Shown here piece after piece: positions 20,127 to 31,119 of a stretch of DNA of 64,000 bases (positions are counted from its first letter, which is position 1; each line of letters opens with the position of its first letter). Source of the stretch: Paenibacillus alvei (lineage in GTDB: Bacteria; Bacillota; Bacilli; Paenibacillales; NBRC-103111); contig CAMCVV010000003.1 of assembly GCA_945881905.1 (NCBI GenBank), positions 1 through 64,000 of the forward strand, read 5' to 3'. The notes under the pieces were generated by a model. That model searched no databases and was not told where the DNA came from. It saw nothing but the letters and a program-made list of their open reading frames with translations. The translations under genes and the position numbers were made by a program.

Positions 20127-22565
20127 CTATTTATGATTTACGTTTCCCTGCTTCAGGATCCATGTCTTTAATTCGTTAGGATGTGCATGTGTGACGGTTT
20201 GCTGTAATTCATAACGCTTTACGTGTTGTTGGTACGCCATAGATGACTCCAATGTTTTCTTTTCGTTACTTGAGCAAATCGTGATTTGCTGCGAGGTACA
20301 TTCAATCAATGCCAGTTCAACAAATACTTGAATCATTTTCTGAACCGTTTGTAGCGTAACTTGATGATGTCTCATGAATTCATCAAAAGGAGCTTCCTGC
20401 GCGAGATTACATCCCCCATGTTGTTGAAGCCAGACATATAATCGTTTAAACAATTCTCTTGAAGGAATATCTTCCATGGGCTCAGTAAGTTCTAAGTTCT
20501 TACGAAACACAACATAACATCGTTGCATCCCTTGAGCCTGTTGTAACACTTCTTGCACAGCTTCGATCGAAGCAGGACTTGAATATAAGATCACATCACT
20601 CATGTGTTCGATGTGAGATGACTTCGCTACCTCATTATAAGGAAGGAGTTGTTGTGTAGAAGTCAGGACCCAGATGGGACAAGTTAGTTGCCAAGAATGA
20701 AGAGTCACTTGTTCAAGATTGGTTGACGAAAGCATGATGATGGCTGGAGGAATATGTGTAATTGGGTGCGACCATTGAGTTAAGTCCAATAGAAGCTGGT
20801 CGATTCGCGAATCCACTTCTCGAATATCTCTCCAATCAAATATTTGCACATGCGTAATCGATATATCATGAATAATGATTTGTGGTTTTTGATTTCCATT
20901 CCACTCGTTCATTGATAACTCGGCAAGAAGATCTATGCGGGCGCCCGGACTCATGAATGTAGCCAAATGTGCTTTACCAAATCCTAAGGCATCCATCTGA
21001 TATCGTTTTCCATTTCGAGTATATGAGCACACGATCTTTACATGCAGTTTATCTTTTCCAATCATATGGATCTGATCTATGAGCACGTTACGAAGAATGG
21101 CTTTGGGTGTGGGATGTCCTGCTCCAAAAGGTGCCAGGAGTTGTAATTGTTCGATCAATGGTAACGTAACTTCATGTAAATCGCAAATGAAATCTGCTTC
21201 TGTCGTAGGCATTAAATCATTCACAGTTAACCAAGCTTGAGCTAATTCATTTAACTTGTGTGTGAACACTTCGAGATGTTCTGTTTTCATAGTGATCCCT
21301 GCAGCGGCTTGGTGACCACCGTAATGAATTAGCCATTGTTGGCAATGAGTCAAAGCTTGGTACAAGTCGAATCCTTTGATGGACCGAGCAGAACCTTTTG
21401 TGAGGCCTGTAGTTGTGTCGATGTGCAATACGAACGCAGGCCGATAATATCGTTCTACGAGCTTAGCGGCAACAATGCCTACAACGCCTATGTTCCAACC
21501 TTCTTGAGCTACCACAATGACTCCTGCAGTATGTGTATGTTTCGCTCTTTGGTATTCTGCTTGTGCGGCGGCTTCTATTGTTATATCCACAACCAACTGT
21601 TGTCTTTCTTTGTTTAGTTCATCGAGATGATATGCAATATCGTCGGCTTCTGTCTGATCAGCTGTGATCAATAATCGAACAGCTTCGTTCGCATGCTCCA
21701 GGCGACCACTTGCATTCATTCGAGGAGCTAGCGAAAACCCGATGTTCCCCGATGTAAGTCGCTTGGGATCAATCCCAGCAACTTGGAATAATGATCTCAA
21801 TCCGATTGGAGCATTATGTTGCATACGTTCGATGCCCCGCTTTGCCAAGAGACGATTCTCTCCAGTAAGTGGCATGATATCCGCAATCGTGCCTATAGCA
21901 GCAAAAACAGTAAGATCGATAGGAACTGTTCCGAGTAAAGCTTGTGCGAGTTTAAAAACAACGCCGACACCAGCTAAATGTTTATATGGATATGAACAAT
22001 TTGTTTTTTTGGGATTAATGATACTCACGGCTTCAGGTAGAACCTGAGGGGGTTCATGGTGATCAGTAATAATGACTTTCATGCCAAGTTCGTTAATCAA
22101 TGCGACTTCTTTCACTGCACTTATTCCGTTATCTACTGTAATGATTAAAGAAACTCCATTGTGCTTAGCCAGATGTATCGCATGTGCATTTAAGCCGTAG
22201 CCTTCTTGAACGCGATGAGGGATATAATAATCGACATGAGCGTGCAGTTGTTTCAAAACTTGAAACAGCAACGCGGTACTCGTGATACCGTCTGCATCAT
22301 AATCGCCATAAATCAGAATTTTTGAATGATTTCTCAAGGCACTTTGAATGCAATCGATAGCTGCATGCATCCCATCTAGCAAGAAAGGATCATGGAACTG
22401 GTCGTCATCTGAGTAGATGAATGTCTCAATCTCTTCTGAAGTGGATACATTTCGCTTCACAAGAAGTTCCACAACGCGCGGGTGGAGTTGGAGCGAATTA
22501 TGAATGTGTTGAACTAAAGCTTGATCTGCTTCATGGATGCGCCAACTCGCTTTGGAAGGGAGCAT
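20127..22565 (-). CDS. recJ: Single-stranded-DNA exonuclease RecJ
   Basis: RecJ degrades single-stranded DNA 5' to 3' in repair and recombination. The 812-residue protein has the DHH-superfamily motifs: YGDYDADGITSTALL near residue 90, TVDNGI, ITDHHEPP and LAPRMNASGRLEHA, then a DHHA1 region with HYGGHQAAAG and an OB-fold. The C-terminal extension of about 250 residues is common to Bacillales RecJ. It is preceded by GAGGAG. It lies between the cation-efflux gene (about 23 bases upstream) and apt. Confidence 0.95.
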   Translation of the reverse strand: MLPSKASWRIHEADQALVQHIHNSLQLHPRVVELLVKRNVSTSEEIETFIYSDDDQFHDPFLLDGMHAAIDCIQSALRNHSKILIYGDYDADGITSTALLFQVLKQLHAHVDYYIPHRVQEGYGLNAHAIHLAKHNGVSLIITVDNGISAVKEVALINELGMKVIITDHHEPPQVLPEAVSIINPKKTNCSYPYKHLAGVGVVFKLAQALLGTVPIDLTVFAAIGTIADIMPLTGENRLLAKRGIERMQHNAPIGLRSLFQVAGIDPKRLTSGNIGFSLAPRMNASGRLEHANEAVRLLITADQTEADDIAYHLDELNKERQQLVVDITIEAAAQAEYQRAKHTHTAGVIVVAQEGWNIGVVGIVAAKLVERYYRPAFVLHIDTTTGLTKGSARSIKGFDLYQALTHCQQWLIHYGGHQAAAGITMKTEHLEVFTHKLNELAQAWLTVNDLMPTTEADFICDLHEVTLPLIEQLQLLAPFGAGHPTPKAILRNVLIDQIHMIGKDKLHVKIVCSYTRNGKRYQMDALGFGKAHLATFMSPGARIDLLAELSMNEWNGNQKPQIIIHDISITHVQIFDWRDIREVDSRIDQLLLDLTQWSHPITHIPPAIIMLSSTNLEQVTLHSWQLTCPIWVLTSTQQLLPYNEVAKSSHIEHMSDVILYSSPASIEAVQEVLQQAQGMQRCYVVFRKNLELTEPMEDIPSRELFKRLYVWLQQHGGCNLAQEAPFDEFMRHHQVTLQTVQKMIQVFVELALIECTSQQITICSSNEKKTLESSMAYQQHVKRYELQQTVTHAHPNELKTWILKQGNVNHK

Positions 22566-22588
22566 GATTCATGTCTCCTCACTTCATA

Positions 22589-23542
22589 TCAATGTATAAT
22601 TGTCGGATAAAGCTCGGATTCACGGTTTGCTTGATTTTTGTCAGCAAAGCCAGGATCGTAGGGGTTCACGTGTATAAAAACATCTAAGACATAGGGAAAC
22701 CGCTTTTTCAACTGAAGTTTGACTAATTTGGCAATATGATGTCCTTCAAACACAGATATCCGAGGGTTTACACTGATTTTCAAATCAATAATGACGTAAT
22801 ATCCATGCTCTCGTGCGCGTAAGTTATCGATGGTCATCACACCTGTAACCTGCTGCACAGTCGTAATGAAGTCCGCTGAATCTTCATTGTGCAATACATG
22901 ATCCATCGTATTATGTATGGCTTCCATCGCTAGTCGATATCCCATCAATAGGACGATGAAAGATACAAATAACCCTGCAATGGGGTCTAGATAATAAGCC
23001 CATGGCCATCCTATTGAATTACCTATAATCGCTCCAACTACGCCTATCAGAACAGCTAGTGAAGCATAGACGTCTGAGCGGTGTTCCCATGCATTAGCGA
23101 CAAGTGCATGCGATGATAATAGCTTGCCCAATCGAAGGTTATATCGAAACAATATTTCTTTGACTACGATCGAGAAGATAATCACGATAATAGCATAATT
23201 TTTGGGGGGAGCTTCGACACCAATCCAAAGCGTTTTTACTGCTGCGATACCCATTTGTACCCCGATAATGCATACAATCACAGAAACAACGATAGAAGCA
23301 ATCATTTCAGCTTTCCCATGACCATACGGATGATCTTCATCTGGAGGGAGTTTTGCAGCACGAATACCGATCAGCACAGCCAATGAACCGGCAACATCTG
23401 AAGCAGAGTTTACTGCATCAGCAATAAGTGCTTTACTGTTGGCCATTACACCTGTGATGCCTTTTAAGATCGCAAGTACGATATTAACCATAATTCCTAG
23501 CCATGCTGCGAATTCTGCTTTTTGAGAACGGTTTTCTATCAT
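22589..23542 (-). CDS. Cation diffusion facilitator (metal efflux) transporter
   Basis: This 317-residue CDF-family protein has six predicted membrane helices followed by a cytoplasmic domain. The metal-binding motifs S-A-S-D (ADAVNSASDVAGS) and H-x-x-x-D (EHRSDVYAS) lie in helices 2 and 5. The C-terminal domain has HNTMDHVL and GHHIA. Members export zinc, manganese, iron or similar ions against protons; the ion here cannot be told. The ATG at 23542 lies after a GAGGAGGG ribosome binding site, so the longer frame is not used. A terminator of secF lies just upstream, and recJ follows. Confidence 0.9.
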   Translation of the reverse strand: MIENRSQKAEFAAWLGIMVNIVLAILKGITGVMANSKALIADAVNSASDVAGSLAVLIGIRAAKLPPDEDHPYGHGKAEMIASIVVSVIVCIIGVQMGIAAVKTLWIGVEAPPKNYAIIVIIFSIVVKEILFRYNLRLGKLLSSHALVANAWEHRSDVYASLAVLIGVVGAIIGNSIGWPWAYYLDPIAGLFVSFIVLLMGYRLAMEAIHNTMDHVLHNEDSADFITTVQQVTGVMTIDNLRAREHGYYVIIDLKISVNPRISVFEGHHIAKLVKLQLKKRFPYVLDVFIHVNPYDPGFADKNQANRESELYPTIIH

Positions 23543-23566
23543 ATGCGGATCCCCTCCTCGTTCAAA

Positions 23567-23597
23567 CAAAAAAACCGCGAGTGTGTGTCACGCGGCT
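23567..23597 (-). terminator. Terminator after secF
   Basis: Minus strand: CCGCG and CGCGG around an eleven-base loop, followed by a run of seven T. It ends the secD-secF transcript just before the cation-efflux gene. Confidence 0.75.
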
Positions 23598-23609
23598 TAA
23601 TGGATGTTG

Positions 23610-24515
23610 TTATGCCGTAACTTTCTTCTTTGCGTTTAATGATTTTTTCTTGAGCAGTAACCACACTTGGCTTGCAATAAAGATCGAAGAATACGCTCCG
23701 CACACTAACCCAAAAATGATCGCAAGTGAAAATAATTGTAAAGCAGGACTACCAAAAATGAAGAGGCAAACAGCTGCAAACAAAACTGTTAACACGGTGT
23801 TGATTGATCTTGAAAGTGTTTGCCATATGCTTTCATTCACAATTCGCGATAAATCTTGGAGATTTTTGATTTTTGCAAATCGCAGATTCTCACGAATGCG
23901 ATCAAAAATAACAATCGTGTCATTGATGGAATAACCAATGATAGTTAAAATCGCTGCGACAAAAGGCAAGTTGACTTCAAATCTGAAAATCGAGAACAAA
24001 CTGATGACAATAAATGCGTCATGTAATAATGCAATGATCGCAGCAATCGCAAATCGCCATTCGAAGCGAATACTCACATAAATAATGATACCTAGACTCG
24101 CCCACAGTACCCCATATATTGCTTTCATCGCAAGCTCTTGAGCAATCGTAGGGTCGACAGTATTCTCTTCTTTAGAGACTTGGTCACCGTACTTTCCTTT
24201 AAAAGCCGCATCGATTTTTTCGATGTCTGTTAATTGCAGTACTTGATCAAATCTAGCACTCACTCTTTCATTGTTCTCTCCACCAACCGTAACTGCATTG
24301 GGGGGGACATATCCTGCACTTTCAAAAACGTCCATAGCTTCAGCTTGCGTAACTGATTTGCCGATGTTCAGATCTAAGGACGTACCTGCTTTAAAATCAA
24401 CGCCATAATTAAAACCTAATGTAAATAAACTAAGTACCCCTATCAAAGTAATGATGCCCGATATTGCAAAAAACTTATTTCGGTTTTCTGCAAAATTAAA
24501 TGTTTTATAACGCAT
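23610..24515 (-). CDS. secF: Protein translocase subunit SecF
   Basis: SecF works with SecD in the membrane to aid late steps of protein export. The 301-residue protein has six membrane helices: one near residue 20, then an external domain with GVDFKAGTSLDL, and a group of five with IGYSINDTIVIFDRIREN, the family hallmark. It overlaps the end of secD by 11 bases. Separate secD and secF genes differ from the fused secDF of B. subtilis. Confidence 0.95.
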   Translation of the reverse strand: MRYKTFNFAENRNKFFAISGIITLIGVLSLFTLGFNYGVDFKAGTSLDLNIGKSVTQAEAMDVFESAGYVPPNAVTVGGENNERVSARFDQVLQLTDIEKIDAAFKGKYGDQVSKEENTVDPTIAQELAMKAIYGVLWASLGIIIYVSIRFEWRFAIAAIIALLHDAFIVISLFSIFRFEVNLPFVAAILTIIGYSINDTIVIFDRIRENLRFAKIKNLQDLSRIVNESIWQTLSRSINTVLTVLFAAVCLFIFGSPALQLFSLAIIFGLVCGAYSSIFIASQVWLLLKKKSLNAKKKVTA

Positions 24516-25737
24516 TGATTTCTGACTCCTTTACTCCAAAATGGCTTGGCTTCTTCAGTAAGTTCCCTCTGACAAGTAAAGAAAGTAGTAAACGCGAGAA
24601 CAATACATTGGTTGTAATGCTTACCAAAATACTGAATATCAAAATCAATGCAAATCCTTGAACAGAACCTGTTCCTACAAAATAAAGCACTAAAGCTGCC
24701 AAAATCGTTGTCACGTTTGCATCGATAATCGTTCTGAATGAGCTTCGAGATCCAGAGCGTAAGGAAGACATAATGCTTTTGCCATTACGTATTTCTTCTC
24801 TAATTCGTTCAAACGTAATGATATTGGCATCTACAGCCATACCCAGACCTAATACAACTGCAGCTATACCGGGTAAAGTTAACGTAGCTTTCAATAAGAA
24901 AATCACACCTAATAGCATCCATACATACATGACGAGGGAGACACCTGATATTGCTCCAGGCCCTCTGTAGAAGATCAGCATAAACACGATAACTAAAAGT
25001 GAACCGATGATCGCTGCTCGAACTGTTTGATCGAGCGATAATTGTCCGAGTGATGCACCTACAGATTGCGTATACAATTCAGATAATTTGAGAGGTAATG
25101 CCCCTAGATTAATGGTATCTTTGATTTGTTTGGCTTCAGTTAATGTATAATTTCCTGTGATAACCGCTACACCATTCGGTATGACATCATTAACCGTTGG
25201 CGCAGATAATATTTCCTCTTCTAAGTAAATCGCTAGCGGCATGCCTTTCAATCTTTCGGTGATTTCTTTGAATTTCTCAGCATCTTTAACACGAACTTCA
25301 ATTTGTGGTCGATTGCTTGAATCATATCCTAAGCTAGCTCCACCAACTTCGAAGTCACTGCCCACCATTTCTTTCGTACCATCAGGTCCTCGAAAACTTA
25401 ACTCCGCTGGTTTCTTTAATAATGCTCTTACTTCTGATTCATTCGTAATTCCTGCTAAACGTATCCGAATACGATTGGAACCTTCAGTTGTAATGTCAGG
25501 TTCAGCTAATCCTTGAGCATTTACCCGCTTTTCCAAACTCCTAGCTGTCTCGACAAGTGTTTCTTTGGTTACTTCTTCACCTTCTGCAATCGGCTCAGCT
25601 AGATAAAGAATTTCGAATCCGCCTTTTAAATCAAGCCCCAATTTGATGTTCTTAACAAGATTCTCACTTGTCAATCCCACTACAACTGCGCATACGATGA
25701 TGACAAGTACGAATATACTTATCCTTTTCCCATTCAT
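24505..25737 (-). CDS. secD: Protein translocase subunit SecD
   Basis: SecD of about 410 residues has one N-terminal helix, a large external P1 domain (KLGLDLKGGFEILY near residue 40) and five C-terminal helices with VLGLGMAVDANIITFERIREE. The TTG at 25758 overlaps the AAAGGGGA ribosome binding site, so the ATG at 25737 is the better start. It is the first gene of the secD-secF operon and is driven by a near-consensus promoter. Confidence 0.95.
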   Translation of the reverse strand: MNGKRISIFVLVIIVCAVVVGLTSENLVKNIKLGLDLKGGFEILYLAEPIAEGEEVTKETLVETARSLEKRVNAQGLAEPDITTEGSNRIRIRLAGITNESEVRALLKKPAELSFRGPDGTKEMVGSDFEVGGASLGYDSSNRPQIEVRVKDAEKFKEITERLKGMPLAIYLEEEILSAPTVNDVIPNGVAVITGNYTLTEAKQIKDTINLGALPLKLSELYTQSVGASLGQLSLDQTVRAAIIGSLLVIVFMLIFYRGPGAISGVSLVMYVWMLLGVIFLLKATLTLPGIAAVVLGLGMAVDANIITFERIREEIRNGKSIMSSLRSGSRSSFRTIIDANVTTILAALVLYFVGTGSVQGFALILIFSILVSITTNVLFSRLLLSLLVRGNLLKKPSHFGVKESEINAL

Positions 25738-25772
25738 AGGTATAAATTCCCCTTTCAAACATCAATATTCCT

Positions 25773-25801
25773 ATTATAACTAGAGGCTGTGGGTGAGTCA
25801 A
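25773..25801 (-). promoter_or_regulatory. Near-consensus promoter of secD-secF
   Basis: Minus strand: -35 TTGACT (25796-25801), 17-base spacer, -10 TATAAT (25773-25778), about 36 bases before the secD ATG. Confidence 0.8.
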
Positions 25802-25867
25802 TTTAATGAGATTAACAAAAAAACATGAAATGACTCCATTTATTTGACACAATGAGTGAACACTTGA

Positions 25868-26521
25868 TCATATGTGATTGATTTCATTACTTTCAATGAT
25901 TGGTTTTGAATATCCGAATCTCGCTACTTTGATCATAGCTCGTCCACATTGCTCTGTTGTTGTCACTGTCGTCAATCGTTTTAACCAAGGATACAGCGGT
26001 TTTAATATATCGTAAATGACTTGATATAACTTTGTTTTGGATTTAATTCCGTTCAGTGGAAGAATGATTCCTGGACGAAACATATACGCTGCTTTGAACG
26101 GTAGACGGAGCAAATCATTTTCGGTTTTGCCCTTGACTCTTGCCCACATTACCCTGCCCTTCTCTGTGCTATCCGTTCCACTGCCTGTTACATACAAGAA
26201 AGTCATCTGGGGATTTAATTTGGATAGCGTTTGCGCTACTGAAATGGTGATGTCATATGTAATTATTCGATATCTTTCCTCAGTCAGACCCGCAGAGGAA
26301 ACTCCCAAACAGAAGAAACAAGCATCATACCCTGACAACACATCTTCTAACCGAGATAAGTCTAAGAGATTCGGTTGAACGATATCCATTAACTTATGAT
26401 GTTGTTGATCTAATTGATTTCGACCTATACTGAGAACATTTTCCACATCATCATCAAGTAAACATTCACGTAATACACTTTGTCCAACCATACCTGTAGC
26501 ACCCAAGATGATGGCTCTCAT
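25868..26521 (-). CDS. NAD(P)-binding Rossmann-fold protein (atypical SDR)
   Basis: This protein of about 217 residues begins with a typical nucleotide-binding motif GATGMVG (8-14). The next strand ends in GRNQ, as in NADP-dependent atypical short-chain dehydrogenases of the YbjT/NmrA kind. Further parts (DACFFCLGVSS, FLYVTGSGTD, KGKTENDLLRLPF, FRPGIILP) match a group often annotated as oxidoreductase or epimerase. The Y-x-x-x-K catalytic pair of classical SDRs is not seen. The start at 26521 follows GGGGG and matches the family; the longer frame adds 11 residues without support. It lies between comN and secD. The substrate is unknown. Confidence 0.75.
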   Translation of the reverse strand: MRAIILGATGMVGQSVLRECLLDDDVENVLSIGRNQLDQQHHKLMDIVQPNLLDLSRLEDVLSGYDACFFCLGVSSAGLTEERYRIITYDITISVAQTLSKLNPQMTFLYVTGSGTDSTEKGRVMWARVKGKTENDLLRLPFKAAYMFRPGIILPLNGIKSKTKLYQVIYDILKPLYPWLKRLTTVTTTEQCGRAMIKVARFGYSKPIIESNEINHI

Positions 26522-26581
26522 TGTACTTACCCCCATCTGTAATTGCGCATGCATATATGCCCTGATGATTTCATCTGCGGT

Positions 26582-26857
26582 TCAATTTCGAGTGTTTTTA
26601 AACGCATGGAGTGTTAACCAATTCATAAATGACGTTGATTTGAGCGTAAGAATATCATTGACGATCCGATGTAACTTCGGTATTTGGTTTTTTCGGTATT
26701 TCTCGCTGATGCATTCCCAAATATCTAAGCCTGATACGTTTTTATATCCAAGAATCTTAAATTCGTCTACTTTGGATAAGCAAAGTTTCTCTATGATTTC
26801 ATTAAGCTCATCTCGAGAAATTTCATCATTTTGATCAAGATTTTTTTTCTTATTCAT
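26582..26857 (-). CDS. comN: ComN-like post-transcriptional regulator (YrzD family)
   Basis: This 91-residue protein matches the small post-transcriptional regulator family of B. subtilis ComN (YrzD), which there controls comE transcripts. The conserved core is K-x-x-E-F-x-x-L-G-Y (VDEFKILGYKNV), then a DIWECI stretch, H-R-I-V-N-D-I-L-T-L-K and the end MNWLTLHAF. The start is the ATG at 26857, spaced correctly from GAGGTGG. In B. subtilis the gene also lies close to spoVB and secDF; here it is divergent from spoVB. Identification rests on motif memory and position. Confidence 0.7.
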   Translation of the reverse strand: MNKKKNLDQNDEISRDELNEIIEKLCLSKVDEFKILGYKNVSGLDIWECISEKYRKNQIPKLHRIVNDILTLKSTSFMNWLTLHAFKNTRN

Positions 26858-27052
26858 CTTTTGCCACCTCAATTAATAGCTCTGTCATGCTATATACTCT
26901 GTCGAATTTTTTATTGCGTGAGTATTCATTTCGTTATACAGCTATACATTTCCTGCATCATACACCGTAGAAACAAATAAATACTTAGCATGAGCTTGGA
27001 CATAAACCGCATATGGATAGAACAATGAACCTCATGGAAGAAGGAAATCATT

Positions 27053-28624
27053 GTGAGCAAGCAATCATTTATCAAAGGCACTCTCATCTTATTAGCTGCA
27101 GGTATCCTTAACCGATTATTAGGTTTCATTCCGCGAATCACCTTACCCCGTATTATAGGTGCAGAAGGTGTTGGCTTATATCACATGGGGTGGCCCTTCC
27201 TCATCGTTTTACTTACGTTAATTACAGGTGGAATCCCTATTGCTGTAGCTAAGCTCGTAGCAGAAGCCGAAGCAACTCACCATCAGAATCGTATTTCACT
27301 CATCTTGAAAATCTGTATGGGGTTTACTTTGCTTATCAGTATCCTATGCATATTCATCTGTTGGATTGCTTCAACTTGGATATCTACTCACTTACTTAAA
27401 GATCCTAGAACTTCCATTATCATTACAACCATGAGCCCTATGATTATCTTTATAGGTGTATCGAGTGTACTTCGCGGTTATTTCCAAGGGAAACTGAACA
27501 TGGTTCCAACTGCAATCTCGCAAATCACAGAAACGATGGTTCGGATTTGCATGGTATTAATCGGTGCTTATGTCATGCTCCCATTTGGAATCGAATATGC
27601 AGCTGCAGGCGCTATGATGGGTGTGACCATCGGAGAAATAGCTGGAATGCTCGTTCTCATTAAGTTATACGTGAAATCTAAACCTCAAGAACTTCACACA
27701 CCTCAGCAATCAACACAATCAGTTGGACATCCCTATCAGAGATTTCGTAAAGAGCTCCTGCGGATTGTGTGCATAGCCGTTCCAGTGACAGGGAGCAAGC
27801 TCATCGGAGCAAGCTCTTACTTGTTTGAATCCATTATGATCTTCCAAAGCTTAGCAATAGCAGGAATATCTGTTCATGTAGCTACTGCTCAATATGGGTC
27901 TCTACAAGGAATGGTCATACCGATCTTACTGCTTCCAAGTGCACTCACTTATTCTTTGTCAGTTTCGCTTGTTCCTTCTTTAAGCGACGCTTTCGCGCGG
28001 AAGGATTACAAGACGATTCAATACCAATTACAACAGTCACTTCGTATTTCACTGATTAGCGGAGCCCCATTTGCCATGATCATGTTCATGCTAGCTGAAC
28101 CGATCTGTACAGTCATGTTTAATGCTCCACACATCTCACCGATGCTCAAAATGATGGCGCCGATTGCAATTTTCATCTATCTACAAGCTCCTTTACAAGC
28201 TGCTTTACAAGCCTTAGACCACTCGAAGATTGCTTTAATTCATACCTTGATCGGTTCATGTATCAAGTTAGTATTGATCTATTGGCTCGCTAGTGATCCT
28301 CGTTTGGGGATCTTAGGAGCAATTATCGCGATGTGTACGAGTATCGTCATCGTCACGTTTTTAAATGGCTTTAGTTTGTTACGAATGATTCAATTACAAT
28401 TCCGATTGATGCAATTTGTGAGACTGGGTGTTGTCATTCTAATCTCTGGAATGTCTACTTATTTCGTGATAAATCTAGATTGGGGGCATCACACGTTGCT
28501 ACCATTGATCCTAGCGTGTTTTGTTGGATTCATTACTTATATTTCTCTTATTTATGTATTCGGGATAATAAATTCAGCTGATGTCCAAAAATTCAAAAAG
28601 ATATTCCATCATATTTTCCATTAA
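27053..28624 (+). CDS. spoVB: Stage V sporulation protein SpoVB (lipid II flippase family)
   Basis: This 523-residue polytopic protein of the MATE/MOP flippase superfamily has about 14 hydrophobic segments. The start (KGTLILLAAGILNRLLGFI) and the LPRIIGAEGVGLYHM motif are typical of SpoVB. SpoVB is needed for spore cortex peptidoglycan synthesis, probably by moving lipid-linked precursors across the forespore membrane. Translation starts at GTG (27053) behind AAGGAA. It is divergent from comN. Confidence 0.92.
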   Translation: MSKQSFIKGTLILLAAGILNRLLGFIPRITLPRIIGAEGVGLYHMGWPFLIVLLTLITGGIPIAVAKLVAEAEATHHQNRISLILKICMGFTLLISILCIFICWIASTWISTHLLKDPRTSIIITTMSPMIIFIGVSSVLRGYFQGKLNMVPTAISQITETMVRICMVLIGAYVMLPFGIEYAAAGAMMGVTIGEIAGMLVLIKLYVKSKPQELHTPQQSTQSVGHPYQRFRKELLRIVCIAVPVTGSKLIGASSYLFESIMIFQSLAIAGISVHVATAQYGSLQGMVIPILLLPSALTYSLSVSLVPSLSDAFARKDYKTIQYQLQQSLRISLISGAPFAMIMFMLAEPICTVMFNAPHISPMLKMMAPIAIFIYLQAPLQAALQALDHSKIALIHTLIGSCIKLVLIYWLASDPRLGILGAIIAMCTSIVIVTFLNGFSLLRMIQLQFRLMQFVRLGVVILISGMSTYFVINLDWGHHTLLPLILACFVGFITYISLIYVFGIINSADVQKFKKIFHHIFH

Positions 28625-28713
28625 AAAAATCAAAAATATGAACTCCATTCTCATATATGTGTTATAATAACCTAGTTATTTATGACAGTTATAAGTGCTC
28701 TCGGAGGAATATA

Positions 28714-29538
28714 ATGATTGTCCTATTTGAAACAATGACTGACATGAACCTTTATATCACTATCACTTTGTTTATCATTATTTTATTCGTTTCACGAATT
28801 AATCCTGTTGCTGCATCCATAAGCGTTATATATCAAGTGATCTTTAACCGTAAATACTTGTTCCATGTGATACTTGTACTGAGCATGCTTTTCATTAATA
28901 AAATGGAATTGAATATTGAAGAAAAGATGGTATTTCAAACTGATTTCACACCGTATATTTACTCTATCGAAGGTGATTTTGTAGCTATTATCCAAAAAAT
29001 ATTTCTTAATCCATTACTGACCTTACTGACGAGTTATTTTTATTTGATTGTTTTCCCTTGTTTAATGATTGCTTCAATACTTATTTACACCTATAAGAAA
29101 GAATATACATTGTTTTATGCATTGTGTTACGCCATTACAATCAATTACTTGGTAGCTATACCTTTTTATTTATTTTTTCCAGTCAATGAAGTGTGGTTTT
29201 TTCATCCACACGTAGATTTATTAATCTTGGACGTATTTCCTTCTTTTGAGCAAGAATATCGCACTTTGTCAGGATTAAATAATTGCTTACCCAGTTTACA
29301 TACTTCGCTTTCTATCTCAGTAACGGTTCTCGCTATGCAAAGTAAATTCAAGATTTGGCGTTTGTTTGTCATTTGCTCAATGATTGTGATCATTTTCTCT
29401 ATTTTTTATCTCGGTATTCATTGGTTCATCGATATGTGTAGTGGCGTAATTCTTGGAGCGAGCTCCGCATACGCAGGCATGCGCTTAACCAACTTTCATT
29501 TTGCTCCATTAATCAATGATAATACAATCAAGTCCTGA
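28714..29538 (+). CDS. PAP2-family membrane phosphatase
   Basis: This 274-residue membrane protein has about seven hydrophobic segments. The active-site motifs of the PAP2 superfamily are near the end: NCLPSLHTS (P-S-x-H) and YLGIHWFIDMCSG (H-x-x-x-D). Members dephosphorylate lipid phosphates such as phosphatidic acid or undecaprenyl pyrophosphate, or transfer head groups. The ATG at 28714 follows GGAGGAA with seven-base spacing, so the upstream part of the open frame is not coding. It follows spoVB on the same strand, 89 bases later, with a possible promoter (TATAAT near 28662). Its substrate is not known. Confidence 0.8.
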   Translation: MIVLFETMTDMNLYITITLFIIILFVSRINPVAASISVIYQVIFNRKYLFHVILVLSMLFINKMELNIEEKMVFQTDFTPYIYSIEGDFVAIIQKIFLNPLLTLLTSYFYLIVFPCLMIASILIYTYKKEYTLFYALCYAITINYLVAIPFYLFFPVNEVWFFHPHVDLLILDVFPSFEQEYRTLSGLNNCLPSLHTSLSISVTVLAMQSKFKIWRLFVICSMIVIIFSIFYLGIHWFIDMCSGVILGASSAYAGMRLTNFHFAPLINDNTIKS

Positions 29539-29557
29539 GATCCATTTACTGAAGAAC

Positions 29558-29615
29558 GAACAAGTCACCTACGCTGTGTAATGAAACTACATTACAAAGC
29601 ATAAGTGACTTGTTC
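29558..29615. terminator. Bidirectional terminator between PAP2 gene and yajC
   Basis: An 11-bp perfect outer stem (GAACAAGTCAC at 29558 with its complement at 29605-29615) contains an inner stem (GCTGTGTAATG with CATTACAAAGC). The two flanking genes converge, so it serves both directions. Confidence 0.8.
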
Positions 29616-29641
29616 ATTTGTTGATTATTCTTGTTCTGGAC

Positions 29642-29953
29642 TTACTTTTCTTCTACAGCAGACGAAGCTTGAGATATGGAATTAATGGCTGAGCGATCAA
29701 ACGTGAGTTTTGTTGAATCACTGACACGAAGGATAATGATATCCTCCATGATTTCCATGATTGTACCATGAAGACCTCCAATGGTCACAACCTTATCTCC
29801 TTTTCTCAAGGAGCCTAACATCAGATTTCTAGTCTTTTGTTTTTTGTTTTGCGGTCGAATCAAAAAGAAATACAGTACAACAAACACCAAAATAATAGGA
29901 ATGAAGCTGATAATCGGGTTGCTGCCAGAACTTGCTTCTGCAATTTCAAACAT
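29642..29953 (-). CDS. yajC: Preprotein translocase subunit YajC
   Basis: This small (103-residue) membrane protein has one N-terminal helix (IISFIPIILVFVVLYFFLI) followed by the family signature RPQNKK, and KGDKVVTIGGLHGTI. YajC associates with SecDF. It is the last gene of the ruvCAB-spoIID-queA-tgt-yajC row and ends at the bidirectional terminator. Confidence 0.96.
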   Translation of the reverse strand: MFEIAEASSGSNPIISFIPIILVFVVLYFFLIRPQNKKQKTRNLMLGSLRKGDKVVTIGGLHGTIMEIMEDIIILRVSDSTKLTFDRSAINSISQASSAVEEK

Positions 29954-29967
29954 ACGATTTCTCCTTT

Positions 29968-31119
<1,152 letters not shown>

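Noticed and set aside
21664-22047. A 127-codon plus-strand frame within recJ
   Set aside because: It lies opposite the conserved DHHA1 and N-A-S-G-R motifs of RecJ and has no ribosome binding site.
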